A DNA stretch of 64,000 nt from Streptomyces caniscabiei (GCF_014930365.1 NZ_JABXWI010000008.1:124001-188000); one strand, 5' to 3'. Counted from the stretch's first letter, positions 44,692 to 53,499 are shown. Notes: generated from the letters alone by a model not told the origin. Translations and numbers: made by a program.

Positions 44692-45534
44692 GTGATGAGC
44701 CCTTCTGTGCGCACCCGTCGGCCTGTGCGGGTGGCCGCCCTGGGAGCCGCCGCGCTGCTGGCCCTGAGCGCCTGCTCGTCCTCCGACGACTCCGGCTCCC
44801 CGAAGTCGGACTCCCCGAAGTCGGACTCCCCGGCGTCGGCCTCCGCCTCGGCCGGGATCTCCGGTGACATCACCGTGTTCGCCGCGGCCTCCCTCAAGGA
44901 GAGCTTCGAGACGCTGGGCAAGCGGTTCGAGGAGGCCCACCCGGGCACGAAGGTGACCTTCAGCTTCGGCGGCAGCGACGCGCTCGCCGCGAGCATCACC
45001 GGCGGGGCTCCGGCGGACGTGTTCGCCTCGGCCAGCCCGAAGACGATGAAGATCGTGACGGACGCGGGGGACGGCTCCGGCACGCCCGCGACCTTCGTCC
45101 GCAATCAGCTGGAGATCGCCACCCTGCCGGGCAACCCCGACGAGGTCGACTCCCTCGAGGACCTGACGAACCCGGACCTGAAGGTCGTGCTGTGCGACAG
45201 GACGGTGCCCTGCGGCGCCGCCGCGGAGAAGGCCCTGACGGCGAGCGGGCTGAAGCTCACCCCGGTCTCCTACGAGGAGGACGTCAAGTCCGCCCTCAAC
45301 AAGGTCGTCCTGAAGGAGGCCGACGCCGCCGTCGTGTACAAGACCGATGTGCGGGCGGCCGGTGACAAGGTGGAAGGCGTGGAGTTCCCCGAGTCCGCCG
45401 ACGCCGTCAACGACTACCCGATCACCCTTCTGAAGGAGTCGAGCAACACCGCGGCCGCCGAGGCGTTCATCGCGCTGGTGCGGTCCGCCGAGGGCCAGAA
45501 GGTGCTGACCGAGGCAGGGTTCCTCAACCCGTGA
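44692..45534 (+). CDS. modA: Molybdate-binding lipoprotein ModA
   Basis: The 280-aa periplasmic-binding-type protein captures molybdate for the ModBC importer. A lipobox LSAC places the lipidated Cys at 28, followed by an SPKSD repeat linker. The mature protein has ITVFAAASLKESFETLGKRFEEAHPG, SFGGSDALAASITGGAPADVFASAS, and the C-terminal VNDYPITLLKESSNTAAAEAFIALVRS. GTG at 44692 or ATG at 44695 may be the start; the AGAG site spaces the GTG best. It is coupled to modB by GTGA overlap. Confidence 0.93.
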   Translation: MMSPSVRTRRPVRVAALGAAALLALSACSSSDDSGSPKSDSPKSDSPASASASAGISGDITVFAAASLKESFETLGKRFEEAHPGTKVTFSFGGSDALAASITGGAPADVFASASPKTMKIVTDAGDGSGTPATFVRNQLEIATLPGNPDEVDSLEDLTNPDLKVVLCDRTVPCGAAAEKALTASGLKLTPVSYEEDVKSALNKVVLKEADAAVVYKTDVRAAGDKVEGVEFPESADAVNDYPITLLKESSNTAAAEAFIALVRSAEGQKVLTEAGFLNP

Positions 45535-46430
45535 CCCCCCTCTCCCCGGGCAGGGCCGACGCCGCGGACACCCTGACCGGTGGGCCGCGGCGCCGCCGCG
45601 TCCGCACGAGCGGCCGTGGCGACCGGGGTGGTCGTGGCAGCCGTCGCGTCCGGGGCGGCGCCCCGCTGCCGCTGCTCCTTCCCGCCCTCGTCGGCCTGGC
45701 GTTCCTGGTCCTGCCGCTGATCGCCCTGCTGGTCAGGGCGCCCTGGCGGAGCATGCCGGATCTGCTGACCAGCCCCGAGGTGTGGCAGGCGCTCCAGCTG
45801 TCGCTGCTCTGCGCGACGGCGGCGACCGCGGTGAGCCTGGTGCTCGGGGTGCCGCTGGCGTGGCTGCTGGCGAGGGTCGAGTTCCCGGGGCGGGGCCTGG
45901 TCCGCGCCCTGGTCACCCTCCCCCTGGTCCTGCCTCCGGTGGTCGGCGGTGTGGCGCTGCTGATGGCGCTGGGCCGCAACGGGGTCGTCGGCAAGTGGCT
46001 GGACGCCTGGTTCGGGGTCACGCTTCCCTTCACCACCACGGGAGTCGTGGTCGCCGAGGCGTTCGTGGCGATGCCGTTCCTGGTGATCAGCGTGGAGGGC
46101 ACCCTGCGGGCCGCCGACCCGCGCTACGAGGAGGCGGCCACCACGCTCGGCGCATCCCGCTTCACCGCGTTCCGCCGGGTCACGCTGCCGCTGATCGCCC
46201 CCGGTGTCGCGGCGGGCGCCGTCCTGGCCTGGGCCCGCGCGCTGGGCGAGTTCGGCGCGACCATCACCTTCGCCGGCAACTTCCCCGGCCGCACCCAGAC
46301 CATGCCTCTCGCCGTCTACCTCGCCCTCCAGAACGACCCGGAGACCGCCATCGCCCTCAGCCTGGTCCTGCTCGCCGTGTCGGTCGCGGTGCTGGCGGGG
46401 TTGCGCGACCGCTGGATGACCGCCTCATGA
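45531..46430 (+). CDS. modB: Molybdate ABC transporter permease ModB
   Basis: The 299-aa inner-membrane permease has six helices after a basic 45-residue N-terminus. The cytoplasmic EAA loop that docks to ModC is EEAATTLGASRFTAFRRVTLPLIAPG. Other typical segments are LVTLPLVLPPVVGGVALLMALGRNG and ARALGEFGATITFAGNFPGRTQTMPLAVY. The GTG start overlaps the modA stop and the stop overlaps the modC ATG (ATGA). Confidence 0.94.
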   Translation: MTPLSPGRADAADTLTGGPRRRRVRTSGRGDRGGRGSRRVRGGAPLPLLLPALVGLAFLVLPLIALLVRAPWRSMPDLLTSPEVWQALQLSLLCATAATAVSLVLGVPLAWLLARVEFPGRGLVRALVTLPLVLPPVVGGVALLMALGRNGVVGKWLDAWFGVTLPFTTTGVVVAEAFVAMPFLVISVEGTLRAADPRYEEAATTLGASRFTAFRRVTLPLIAPGVAAGAVLAWARALGEFGATITFAGNFPGRTQTMPLAVYLALQNDPETAIALSLVLLAVSVAVLAGLRDRWMTAS

Positions 46431-47563
46431 ACCCCGACGGGACTCGGGGCGGGTCTCCGGGCGGGGCTCCGGATGTGAGCGCCGACATGGGTTCCGGTAC
46501 GGCCAGTGGCGGCCCCTCCGTGGACGGAGGACTGGACGCCCGGCTCGTGGTCGAGCGCGGCGCCTTCCGGCTCGATGTGGCTCTCACGGCGGCACCCGGT
46601 GACGTGGTCGCGCTGCTCGGCCCCAACGGCGCGGGAAAGACGACGGCGCTGCGCGCCCTCGCCGGACTCGCCCCGCTCAGCGACGGCCATCTGCTCCTGG
46701 ACGGCGTCGAGTTGGACCGTACGCCGCCCGAGAAACGGCCCGTCGGGGTCGTGTTCCAGGACTATCTGCTCTTCCCGCACCTGTCCGCGCTGGACAACGT
46801 GGCCTTCGGGCCGCGCTGCCACGGGGCGAGCAAGGCGGAGGCCCGCGCCGAGGCGGCCGTATGGCTGGAACGCATGGGTCTGACGCGGCACGCGTCCGCC
46901 AAGCCCCGCCGGCTCTCCGGCGGCCAGGCGCAGCGGGTCGCCCTCGCCCGTGCCCTCGCCACCCGCCCGCGTCTGCTGCTGCTCGACGAGCCGCTGGCGG
47001 CGCTGGACGCCCGTACCCGCCTGGAGGTGCGTTCCCGACTCCGCCGGCACCTGGCCGAGTTCGAGGCGGTCGCGGTGCTCGTCACGCACGATCCGCTGGA
47101 CGCCATGGTGCTGGCCGACCGGCTCGTGGTCGTCGAGGACGGCCAGGTCGTCCAGGAGGGCGGTCCCGCCGACATCGCCCGTCATCCCCGTACGGACTAC
47201 ATCGCCCACCTCGTCGGCCTCAACCTCTACCGGGGCGAGGCCGAGGGGCACACGGTCCGCGTCGACGGCGGAGCCGAGGTGACGACCACGGAGGACCTCA
47301 CCGGCCCGGTCTTCGTCGCCTTCCCGCCCAGCGCGGTCACCCTCCACCGCGACCGCCCGACCGGGTCCAGCGCCCGCAACCTCTGGCGGTGCGAGGTGGC
47401 CGGCCTGGAGACCCACGGCGACCAGATCCGCGCCGCCCTCACCGGTGAGCTGCCGCTGGCCGCCGACCTCACCACCGTCGCCGCCGCCGAACTCGACCTG
47501 CACCCGGGAGCCGAGGTCTGGGCGACGGTGAAGGCGGCCCAGACCCACGCCTACCCCGCCTGA
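46427..47563 (+). CDS. modC: Molybdate ABC transporter ATPase ModC
   Basis: The 378-aa ATPase energises molybdate uptake. Walker A GPNGAGKTT (65-73), Q-loop VVFQDYLLFPHLSALDNVAFG, signature RLSGGQAQRVALARAL, Walker B LLLLDEPLAALDARTR and the switch His in VTHDPLDAMVLAD are intact. The C-terminal regulatory half contains a Mop/TOBE-like domain (RCEVAGLETHGDQIRAALTGELPLAADLT). An unusual Gly-rich N-terminus of about 35 residues precedes the core. Coupled to modB. Confidence 0.94.
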   Translation: MNPDGTRGGSPGGAPDVSADMGSGTASGGPSVDGGLDARLVVERGAFRLDVALTAAPGDVVALLGPNGAGKTTALRALAGLAPLSDGHLLLDGVELDRTPPEKRPVGVVFQDYLLFPHLSALDNVAFGPRCHGASKAEARAEAAVWLERMGLTRHASAKPRRLSGGQAQRVALARALATRPRLLLLDEPLAALDARTRLEVRSRLRRHLAEFEAVAVLVTHDPLDAMVLADRLVVVEDGQVVQEGGPADIARHPRTDYIAHLVGLNLYRGEAEGHTVRVDGGAEVTTTEDLTGPVFVAFPPSAVTLHRDRPTGSSARNLWRCEVAGLETHGDQIRAALTGELPLAADLTTVAAAELDLHPGAEVWATVKAAQTHAYPA

Positions 47564-47581
47564 CCAGCCGCTCGACCGGAT

Positions 47582-47613
47582 CCGCGAGGTGTCGTGCACC
47601 CTTCGCCTCGCGG
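47582..47613 (+). terminator. Hairpin after modC
   Basis: Perfect 8-bp stem CCGCGAGG / CCTCGCGG with a 16-base loop, 19 bp past the modC stop. It could end or attenuate the modABC transcript before the Mop gene. Confidence 0.5.
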
Positions 47614-47713
47614 TCGCGACGGAGATCGCACGGGGGCGGCCCCCGCCGGACTACGGTGGTCCGCACAGCACCCCGAAGGGGACAAAAACCCTGATCCTGT
47701 GAGGCGACCCACC

Positions 47714-48133
47714 ATGAGCCTGAGCATCCGCAACCAGCTCCCCGGCACCGTCACCGCCGTCACCCCCGGCGAGGCCATGGCCACGGTCAAGGTCCGCCTC
47801 GACGGCGGCCAGTACGTCACCGCCGCGATCACGCTGGACGCCGTCAGGGACCTCGGTCTCGCCGAGGGCTCCGCCGTGCGCACCCTGGTCAAGGCCACCG
47901 AGGTCGCGCTGGCCACCGGCCCGGTCGCGGGGCTGTCCATCCGCAACCAACTCCCCGGTACGGTGCGCGAGGTGGCGACGGGTGCCGCCATGGCCTCGGT
48001 CAGGGTGGCGGTCGACGGCGCCGAACTGACCGCCGCGATCACCACGGACGCGGTCACCGACCTCGGTCTGGCCGAGGGGTCCGCCGTCACCGCGCTGATC
48101 AAGTCGACCGAGGTCTCCCTCGCGACCGGATGA
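47714..48133 (+). CDS. Tandem Mop (ModG-like) molybdate/tungstate-binding protein
   Basis: The 139-aa protein is two Mop/TOBE domains head to tail: SIRNQLPGTVTAVTPGEAMA at the start of the first and SIRNQLPGTVREVATGAAMA at the start of the second, each ending GLAEGSAV..LIK-type. Tandem Mop proteins such as Azotobacter ModG bind several oxyanions as a trimer and store or buffer molybdate. It follows modABC in the same direction with a 150-bp gap and a hairpin, so it may have its own promoter. Gly/Thr-Ala-Ile-Thr strands of the binding sites are retained in both copies. Confidence 0.88.
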   Translation: MSLSIRNQLPGTVTAVTPGEAMATVKVRLDGGQYVTAAITLDAVRDLGLAEGSAVRTLVKATEVALATGPVAGLSIRNQLPGTVREVATGAAMASVRVAVDGAELTAAITTDAVTDLGLAEGSAVTALIKSTEVSLATG

Positions 48134-48143
48134 GCCGGTCGCG
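48121..48143 (+). terminator. Hairpin overlapping the Mop stop codon
   Basis: Perfect 9-bp stem CGCGACCGG / CCGGTCGCG around ATGAG. The TGA stop (48131-48133) sits in the loop, so translation to the stop would disrupt it until release. Confidence 0.6.
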
Positions 48144-48208
48144 GGCCGGGGCCGGATCAGGGGCGGGCAGCAGGGGCACGGGAACGGAGGCCTCGCCGAC
48201 CTACCGAC

Positions 48209-48715
48209 CTACTGGCCGAGCAGCCCCCGTACGTACGCCGCCTGGCCTACGTGCTGGAGATCGTCGGCCAGGACACTCACCAGGCGTACGCCGAGCGTGA
48301 CGGCCGGGGTCCACCGCTCGTCCACGACACGGTCCAGGTCGTCGGGGCCGAGCCCGCGCACATACTCCAGGGTCCGCTCGTGCACGGCGTCGAAGTAACC
48401 GGTCAGCAGGTCACCCGAGGCGACCCGCACGGCGGCGACCTGCGCCGCGCCGTGCCCGTAGCCCGTGTCCCGGGACGGCAGCGCGAGTCCGAAGCGCTTC
48501 TCCCAGCCCTGGGACAGCCAGACCTGGTCGAGCCCGGCCGCGTCGGCCACATGGTCGTCCTGGATGCGGGTGAGATGCCAGACCAGCCAGGCGACGGAGT
48601 TGGCCCCGGGCGCGGGGCGGGCGTGGAGCTGCTCCGGTGACAGCCCGTCCACGGCGGAGTGGACCTCCTCCCTGATCCGGCCGAACGCGTCGCTGAGAAC
48701 GTCCTTCACATCCAT
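48209..48715 (-). CDS. DinB-like (DUF664-type) protein
   Basis: The 168-aa four-helix-bundle protein has the DinB/DUF664 layout: the metal-site His in SVAWLVWHLTRIQDDHV and the terminal VLADDLQHVGQAAYVRGLL His. Relatives include thiol-transfer enzymes (mycothiol- or bacillithiol-dependent) and uncharacterised metal proteins; function is unknown. The ATG at 48715 is preferred because it gives the family N-terminus. A second ATG lies six codons upstream. Confidence 0.82.
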   Translation of the reverse strand: MDVKDVLSDAFGRIREEVHSAVDGLSPEQLHARPAPGANSVAWLVWHLTRIQDDHVADAAGLDQVWLSQGWEKRFGLALPSRDTGYGHGAAQVAAVRVASGDLLTGYFDAVHERTLEYVRGLGPDDLDRVVDERWTPAVTLGVRLVSVLADDLQHVGQAAYVRGLLGQ

Positions 48716-48757
48716 ACGTCCACCATCGAGCATCGGGGCCGTGCCCGCAGCGCCCCG

Positions 48758-48794
48758 CCCCGCAGCGCCGGTCCCCCGATCCGGCGCTGCGGGG
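48758..48794 (-). terminator. 14-bp perfect hairpin after the secreted-protein gene
   Basis: Stem CCCCGCAGCGCCGG / CCGGCGCTGCGGGG with a nine-base loop, 17 bp downstream of the minus-strand secreted-protein stop. Confidence 0.75.
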
Positions 48795-48811
48795 TTGCCG
48801 CGGGGCTCAGG

Positions 48812-49432
48812 TCAGTAGAGCTTGTTGACGGCGGTGGTCGTCGTCTTCTTGAAGGCCTTGACCGGCGCGTCCTTGAAGCCGCCCATCTGCCCCCAGTCCA
48901 CGACGGTGACGGTCCGGCCGTCCCGGCCCACGGACAGCAGCCGGATGTCCATGGCCCCCCAGGAGGTGACCGTGGCCACGCCGTGGACACGGGCGCCCTC
49001 CTCGACGGGCAGCGTCCCGAGGTCCCGGTACTCGGCCTCGACGTCCGGGTCGGAGGAGTCGCTCACGCAGTCGCGGAAGTCCTTGTTCAGCCGCGCGGCG
49101 AGCGCCTTGGCCTTGCTGTCGCTGCCGGTGACGACGACCGTCTGGCGGGCGCTGGTCTCCAGGTCCGTCCGGAACGAGCGGTGGTTGATGTCGTACGCCA
49201 GCAGCGCGTCGCCCAGGCAGTACTGGAGCTCCTCGGGGAGGCCGTCCTCGATCCCGCCGGCCGTCCAGGAGGACGAGGGATGCGGCGGGAGCTGGGAGGC
49301 CGACAGGTACTTCGGCGCGGTGCCCGCCTTCGCGGCGGCGGCCGGGACGGCGCCGGCGGCGAGCGCGGAGAGCGCGGTGAGGCCCGCCACGGCGAGTGCG
49401 GTGAGCGTGCGGGCCCGGGTGTGATTGGGCAT
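48812..49432 (-). CDS. Secreted protein of unknown function
   Basis: The 206-aa product has a signal peptide (residues 1-34, RARTLTALAVAGLTALSALA, cleavage near AAA-KAG). The mature part carries two cysteines that may pair (LQYCLGDALLAY and FRDCVSDSS), a region with SARQTVVVTGSDSKAKALAARL and the end VTVVDWGQMGGFKDAPVKAFKK. No recognised domain. It is probably exported by Sec. GGGGGAC lies just upstream of the ATG. It is divergent from the membrane HTH gene. Confidence 0.75.
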   Translation of the reverse strand: MPNHTRARTLTALAVAGLTALSALAAGAVPAAAAKAGTAPKYLSASQLPPHPSSSWTAGGIEDGLPEELQYCLGDALLAYDINHRSFRTDLETSARQTVVVTGSDSKAKALAARLNKDFRDCVSDSSDPDVEAEYRDLGTLPVEEGARVHGVATVTSWGAMDIRLLSVGRDGRTVTVVDWGQMGGFKDAPVKAFKKTTTTAVNKLY

Positions 49433-49665
49433 GGTTGTCCCCCGTGAACGAGTACGTGGATGAGTGAGTGCCGTCGCTCCGCCGCCTGCGCCGGATGGTC
49501 CGTCCGGCCCTGGTCGGTGCGACACCAAGAGCATCGGCCGTCACTGGGCGTGAGCGCAACGGCCGTCATCCGATCGGCGGTCCTGGAACCATCCCAGCCC
49601 TTCTGACGTGCAAGTACGGGGAGTGCCTGGGACGCCGTCCCGGGACGGGGAGGACGTGGAGAACA

Positions 49666-51204
49666 GTGTCGGCAGCACCGGACGACGTACGGGAGTTCGC
49701 GGAAGCGCTCACGCGTCTCAAGGAACGCACGGACCGCAGTTACGGGCAGCTGGCCCGGCGCCTGGGCATGAACACCTCGACGCTGCACCGCTATTGCGCG
49801 GGTGACACCGTCCCGCTCGACTTCGCGCCCGTCGAACGCTTCGCCGCGCTCTGCGGAGCGACCGGCGCGGAACGGCTCGAACTGCACCGCCTGTGGCTCC
49901 CGGCGGTAGCGGCACGGCAGCGGGCGCGGACGGGTGGGGGAGGGGCCGCGGAGGCTACGACGGCGGAGTCGACCGAGTCGGCACAGACGGCTGAGACGGC
50001 TGAGTCGACCGAGGGGGCCGAGCTGCGCGAGCCGGCCGAGCCGGCCGAGTCGCCGGAGTCGGCCGCGCTGGTCCAAGCCGTCGAGTCAGGTGAGCCCGTG
50101 GGGTCCGGTGAACCGGTCGGGTCCGGTGAACCCGTGAAGTCGGTCGAGCCCGCTGAGCCGGTCGCGCCGTCCCCCGGGGCGGTCGACCCCGCTGAGCCGG
50201 TTCGGTCGGCCGAGGCGTCCGAGCCCGTCGTTGTGTCGGCGTCGGTGGCCTCGGCCCGGCGCCCCTGGCATCGGCGTCGGCGCAGTCTCGTCGGCGCGGC
50301 CGTCGGTGCCGTGCTGATCGCCACCCTGGGCAGCCTCGCCGCGCTGCCGGGCGGCGGCAGCCGGTCGGCGGACGGCAGTGCCGGGGGTGGTGAGCCGACA
50401 CCGTCCCGGACGACCTCGGCGGCCCAGCGGCCCTCGACCGCTCCCACGAGCCCGTCGCCCTCCCCGCCCCCGGACACCGACGGCACGAAGAGACCTTCGG
50501 GCACGCCCTCGACCTCGCCCACCGAGCCCGACAGCGGTTCCACGAAGGACGACGACACCGCCGAGCGGAAGCCGCCGGCCAGCGGCGTGCCCCTCACCTG
50601 GACGGCGAACTCCCAGCTCTGGGCTTCCGGCTGCGCTCATGACTACGTTGTCGCCAAGCCGCCGAAGGAGGTGCCCCCGCCACCGGCGCCGCAGGACGGG
50701 GAGGTCTGGGCCGCGACGCAGCGGGGGGTGCACGGCCGGAACACGACCGTGGAGATCACGGTCCAGGGGCGGAAGTCCACGGCCGTCGTCCTGACCGCGC
50801 TGCGGGTCCGCGTCGTCGGGCGCACGACTCCCGTCGAGGGCAACGCCTACGGTATGGGCGGGGGCTGCGGCGGGCGGGTCACGCCCCGGTACTTCGACGT
50901 GGACCTGGACAAGGACCGGCCGATCGCCCGCCCGGTGGACGGCGCCGACCTGGACGTACGGATCCCCGCCGTGACCTTTCCGTACAGCGTGTCGGCCGAG
51001 GACCCGGAGGTGCTGAAGGTCTCCGCCGAGACCGAGACCTGTGACTGCAGCTGGTACCTGGAACTGGACTGGTCCTCCGAGGGCCGTACCGGCACGGTCC
51101 GGATCGACGACGGCGGCAGCCCGTTCCGCACGACCGCGGTCAAGGGACTGCCGCGCTACGAGTACGACACCGTGAACCGAGGGTGGGTGCCCGTCACCGG
51201 CTGA
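49666..51204 (+). CDS. XRE-type HTH protein with one membrane helix and an extracytoplasmic domain
   Basis: The 512-aa product has a cytoplasmic XRE helix-turn-helix (8-65: RTDRSYGQLARRLGMNTSTLHRYC), a long Glu/Ala/Pro linker (about 95-190) with GSGEPV repeats, a single membrane helix (about 207-228 after RRRR), a Ser/Thr/Pro stretch and an outside beta-rich domain (about 330-500) with four to five cysteines (SGCAHDY, GGGCGG, ETCDCSW). This looks like a one-component membrane sensor. GGAG precedes the GTG start by four bases. Its end overlaps the convergent LysR gene by 11 bp. Target genes are unknown. Confidence 0.8.
   Translation: MSAAPDDVREFAEALTRLKERTDRSYGQLARRLGMNTSTLHRYCAGDTVPLDFAPVERFAALCGATGAERLELHRLWLPAVAARQRARTGGGGAAEATTAESTESAQTAETAESTEGAELREPAEPAESPESAALVQAVESGEPVGSGEPVGSGEPVKSVEPAEPVAPSPGAVDPAEPVRSAEASEPVVVSASVASARRPWHRRRRSLVGAAVGAVLIATLGSLAALPGGGSRSADGSAGGGEPTPSRTTSAAQRPSTAPTSPSPSPPPDTDGTKRPSGTPSTSPTEPDSGSTKDDDTAERKPPASGVPLTWTANSQLWASGCAHDYVVAKPPKEVPPPPAPQDGEVWAATQRGVHGRNTTVEITVQGRKSTAVVLTALRVRVVGRTTPVEGNAYGMGGGCGGRVTPRYFDVDLDKDRPIARPVDGADLDVRIPAVTFPYSVSAEDPEVLKVSAETETCDCSWYLELDWSSEGRTGTVRIDDGGSPFRTTAVKGLPRYEYDTVNRGWVPVTG
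50092..50163 (+). repeat. In-frame tandem repeat encoding GSGEPV units
   Basis: Near-identical GTCCGGTGAACC units encode consecutive [V/E]xSGEPV blocks in the linker of the membrane HTH protein. The repeats are in frame, so copy number could vary without frameshift. Confidence 0.75.
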
Positions 51205-52099
51205 CCTCAGCAGACCCCGGCGGCGGATCGAGGAGTTCCATCAGGGCGCGCGCCGCCGGGCTCATGGCCTGCGGCGGCGGCAGCAGCGCGACCGTCTCGT
51301 AGACGGTCGCGCCGCTGTCCTTGACGGCGAGCGGGACCAGCGTGTCGCGCTTGTGCCGGAAGTGACGCGGGACGACGGCGACGCAGAGGTTCTCCTCGAC
51401 GAGTTCCAGCAGACTGTGCACGTCGTTGACCTCCAGGGCGACCGTGCGGCGGACGCCGGCGGCGGCGAACACCGCGTCGGTGGTCCGGCGCGGGCCCCAG
51501 TCCGGGTGGAAGTCGACGAAGACCTCGCCGCCCAGCTCCTCGGGGGTCACCGCGGCGCCGGCGGCGGCGAGGCGATGGCTGGGATGGCACAGGACCGTCA
51601 TCGGCTCGCTGGACAGCGGTACGACCCGCAGCTGGTCGGTGTCCTTCTGCGCCGCCCGCACGGCGAACGCCAGATCGAGGCGGCCGCTCGCGACCTCCTC
51701 GGCCAGCGCGCCCGAGCCCGCCTGCCGCAGGCAGATCTCCACATCCGGATGACGGCGGCGGAACGAGGCCAGCAGCCCCGCGACATTCAGTCCGGCCACA
51801 CACTGCTCGAACCCCACGGCCAGCATGCCCCGCAGCACTCCCTGCACGGCGGCCACCGCCTCCCGCGCCGACCGCACCTGCGCGAGGATCCGCTCCGCCT
51901 CGGTCAGCAGCGCCCGCCCGGCGGGGGTCAGCATCACCCGGCGGGTCGTCCGCACGAACAGCGGCGTCTGCAGCTCACGTTCCAGGGCCCGCACGGAGGC
52001 GGACAGGCCCGACTGGGAGACCAGCAGCCGCTCGGCGGCCCGGGTGAAGTGTTCCTCCTCGGCGACCGCGACGAAGTGCTGGAGGTGACGGAGTTCCAT
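51194..52099 (-). CDS. LysR-family regulator
   Basis: The 301-aa protein has the N-terminal LysR HTH (ELRHLQHFVAVAEEEHFTRAAERLLVSQSGLSASVRALERELQTPLFVRT) and an effector domain. It is divergent from a YghZ-type aldo/keto reductase with a 127-bp spacer, the usual LysR target arrangement. TACGCT lies eight bases before the ATG at 52099 on this strand, so the mRNA may be leaderless; no ribosome-binding site is visible. The inducer is unknown. Confidence 0.87.
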   Translation of the reverse strand: MELRHLQHFVAVAEEEHFTRAAERLLVSQSGLSASVRALERELQTPLFVRTTRRVMLTPAGRALLTEAERILAQVRSAREAVAAVQGVLRGMLAVGFEQCVAGLNVAGLLASFRRRHPDVEICLRQAGSGALAEEVASGRLDLAFAVRAAQKDTDQLRVVPLSSEPMTVLCHPSHRLAAAGAAVTPEELGGEVFVDFHPDWGPRRTTDAVFAAAGVRRTVALEVNDVHSLLELVEENLCVAVVPRHFRHKRDTLVPLAVKDSGATVYETVALLPPPQAMSPAARALMELLDPPPGSAEVSR

Positions 52100-52226
52100 G
52101 ACTGAGAAGCGTAGGCGCTGAATCCCATCGGATTCTTCTGTTGGACCAATGCCCCCAGGTCGCGAAAGAGTGGACACCGGTTCTCAGGGACCCCGGTCCC
52201 CCCGCGCCAACCTCTCTGGAGTCGCG

Positions 52227-53225
52227 TTGTACACCGCACACCCCGACCGCTACGCGGACATGCCCTACCGGCGCACCGGACGCAGCGGCCTGAAACTCCC
52301 CGCGCTCTCGCTCGGCCTGTGGCACAACTTCGGCCCCGACCGCTCCGTCGAGACGCAGCGCGCGATCCTGCGCCGCGCCTTCGACCTGGGTGTCACCCAC
52401 TTCGACCTGGCCAACAACTACGGGCCGCCGCCCGGTTCCGCCGAGTCCGCCCTCGGCGAGGCACTCAAGGACGACTTCGCCCCGTACCGCGACGAGCTGG
52501 TCATCTCCACCAAGGCCGGCTATCTGATGTGGCCCGGCCCGTACGGCGAGTGGGGCTCGCGCAAGTACGTGCTCTCCTCGCTCGACCAGAGCCTGAAGCG
52601 TATGGGCCTCGACTACGTCGACATCTTCTACTCGCACCGCCCCGACCCGGAGACTCCGCTGGAGGAGACGATGGGCGCGCTGCACTCGGCGGTCCAGCAG
52701 GGCAAGGCGCTGTACGTCGGTGTCTCCAACTACTCCGCCGAGCAGACCCGTGAGGCCGCCCGCATCCTGGGCGAGCTGGGCACCCCGCTCCTGATCCACC
52801 AGCCGCGGTACTCGATGCTCGACCGGCGCCCCGAGAGCGAGGGCCTGCTCGACGCCCTCGACGAGCTGGAGGTCGGCTCCATCGTCTTCTCCCCACTGGA
52901 GCAGGGTCTGCTGACCTCGCGCTACCTGGACGGCATCCCGGAGGGCTCCCGCGCGGCGAGCGACAGCCCGTTCCTGAACTCCGAGGCCGTCACCGAGGAC
53001 CTGGTCGGCAGGCTGCGCGCGCTGGACGAGGTCGCCAAGTCCCGCGGCCAGACCCTCGCCCAGCTCGCCCTGGCCTGGACGCTGCGCGGCGGCCGGGTCA
53101 CCTCCGCCCTCGTCGGCGCGAGCAGCGCCCGTCAGATCGAGGACAGCGTCGGCGCCATCGCCCGCCTCGACTTCGAGGCGGACGAGCTGGCCCGCATCGA
53201 CGCCATCATCGAGGGCAAGGGCTAG
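52227..53225 (+). CDS. YghZ/MgrA-type aldo/keto reductase
   Basis: The 332-aa NADPH-dependent reductase resembles Escherichia coli YghZ (GpR), which reduces L-glyceraldehyde 3-phosphate and other aldehydes including methylglyoxal. Family segments are LKLPALSLGLWHNFGPDRS, HFDLANNYGPPPGSAE (catalytic Asp and Tyr), LVISTKAGYLMWPGPYGEWGSRKYV (catalytic Lys) and YSHRPDPETPLEETM. TTG at 52227 is chosen because GGAG lies five bases upstream and the product then starts MYTAHPDRYADMPYRRTG, as in YghZ. The TAG stop lies inside the left end of a palindromic element. Confidence 0.88.
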   Translation: MYTAHPDRYADMPYRRTGRSGLKLPALSLGLWHNFGPDRSVETQRAILRRAFDLGVTHFDLANNYGPPPGSAESALGEALKDDFAPYRDELVISTKAGYLMWPGPYGEWGSRKYVLSSLDQSLKRMGLDYVDIFYSHRPDPETPLEETMGALHSAVQQGKALYVGVSNYSAEQTREAARILGELGTPLLIHQPRYSMLDRRPESEGLLDALDELEVGSIVFSPLEQGLLTSRYLDGIPEGSRAASDSPFLNSEAVTEDLVGRLRALDEVAKSRGQTLAQLALAWTLRGGRVTSALVGASSARQIEDSVGAIARLDFEADELARIDAIIEGKG

Positions 53226-53390
53226 TGCCGCGTCAGGCAACGTTCGCCCCGTCGCGACGCCCGGCACGCCCTCTCGCCGCACCGGCCGAAAACCCAAGTA
53301 CATCCAGTACGAGGGCTTTCGGCCGGCACACCGAGAGCACGCACCGGACGCCGCTCCTTGACGGGCAAACGTTGCCTGACGCGGCACTAG
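53222..53390. mobile_element. 169-bp MITE-like palindromic element
   Basis: Ends are a perfect 23-bp inverted repeat (53222-53244 and 53368-53390, CTAGTGCCGCGTCAGGCAAC then GTT), extendable two bases outward. A second dyad at 53282-53326 (CCGGCCGAAA / TTTCGGCCGG) lies in the centre, and the arms between pair imperfectly, so the whole element can fold into one long hairpin. It has no coding capacity and begins at CTAG in the stop codon of the reductase gene. Similar palindromes recur in Streptomyces intergenic regions. Confidence 0.85.
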
Positions 53391-53499
53391 CCACCGACAG
53401 CCAGGGCGCTCGCGGCAGCCGTCGGCATCGAGGCGTGCGGCCCTTCGGTGCGGGCCCCGGCTCGCACCGGGGCCCGCGCAAACCGGTCCGCGACCGGTC

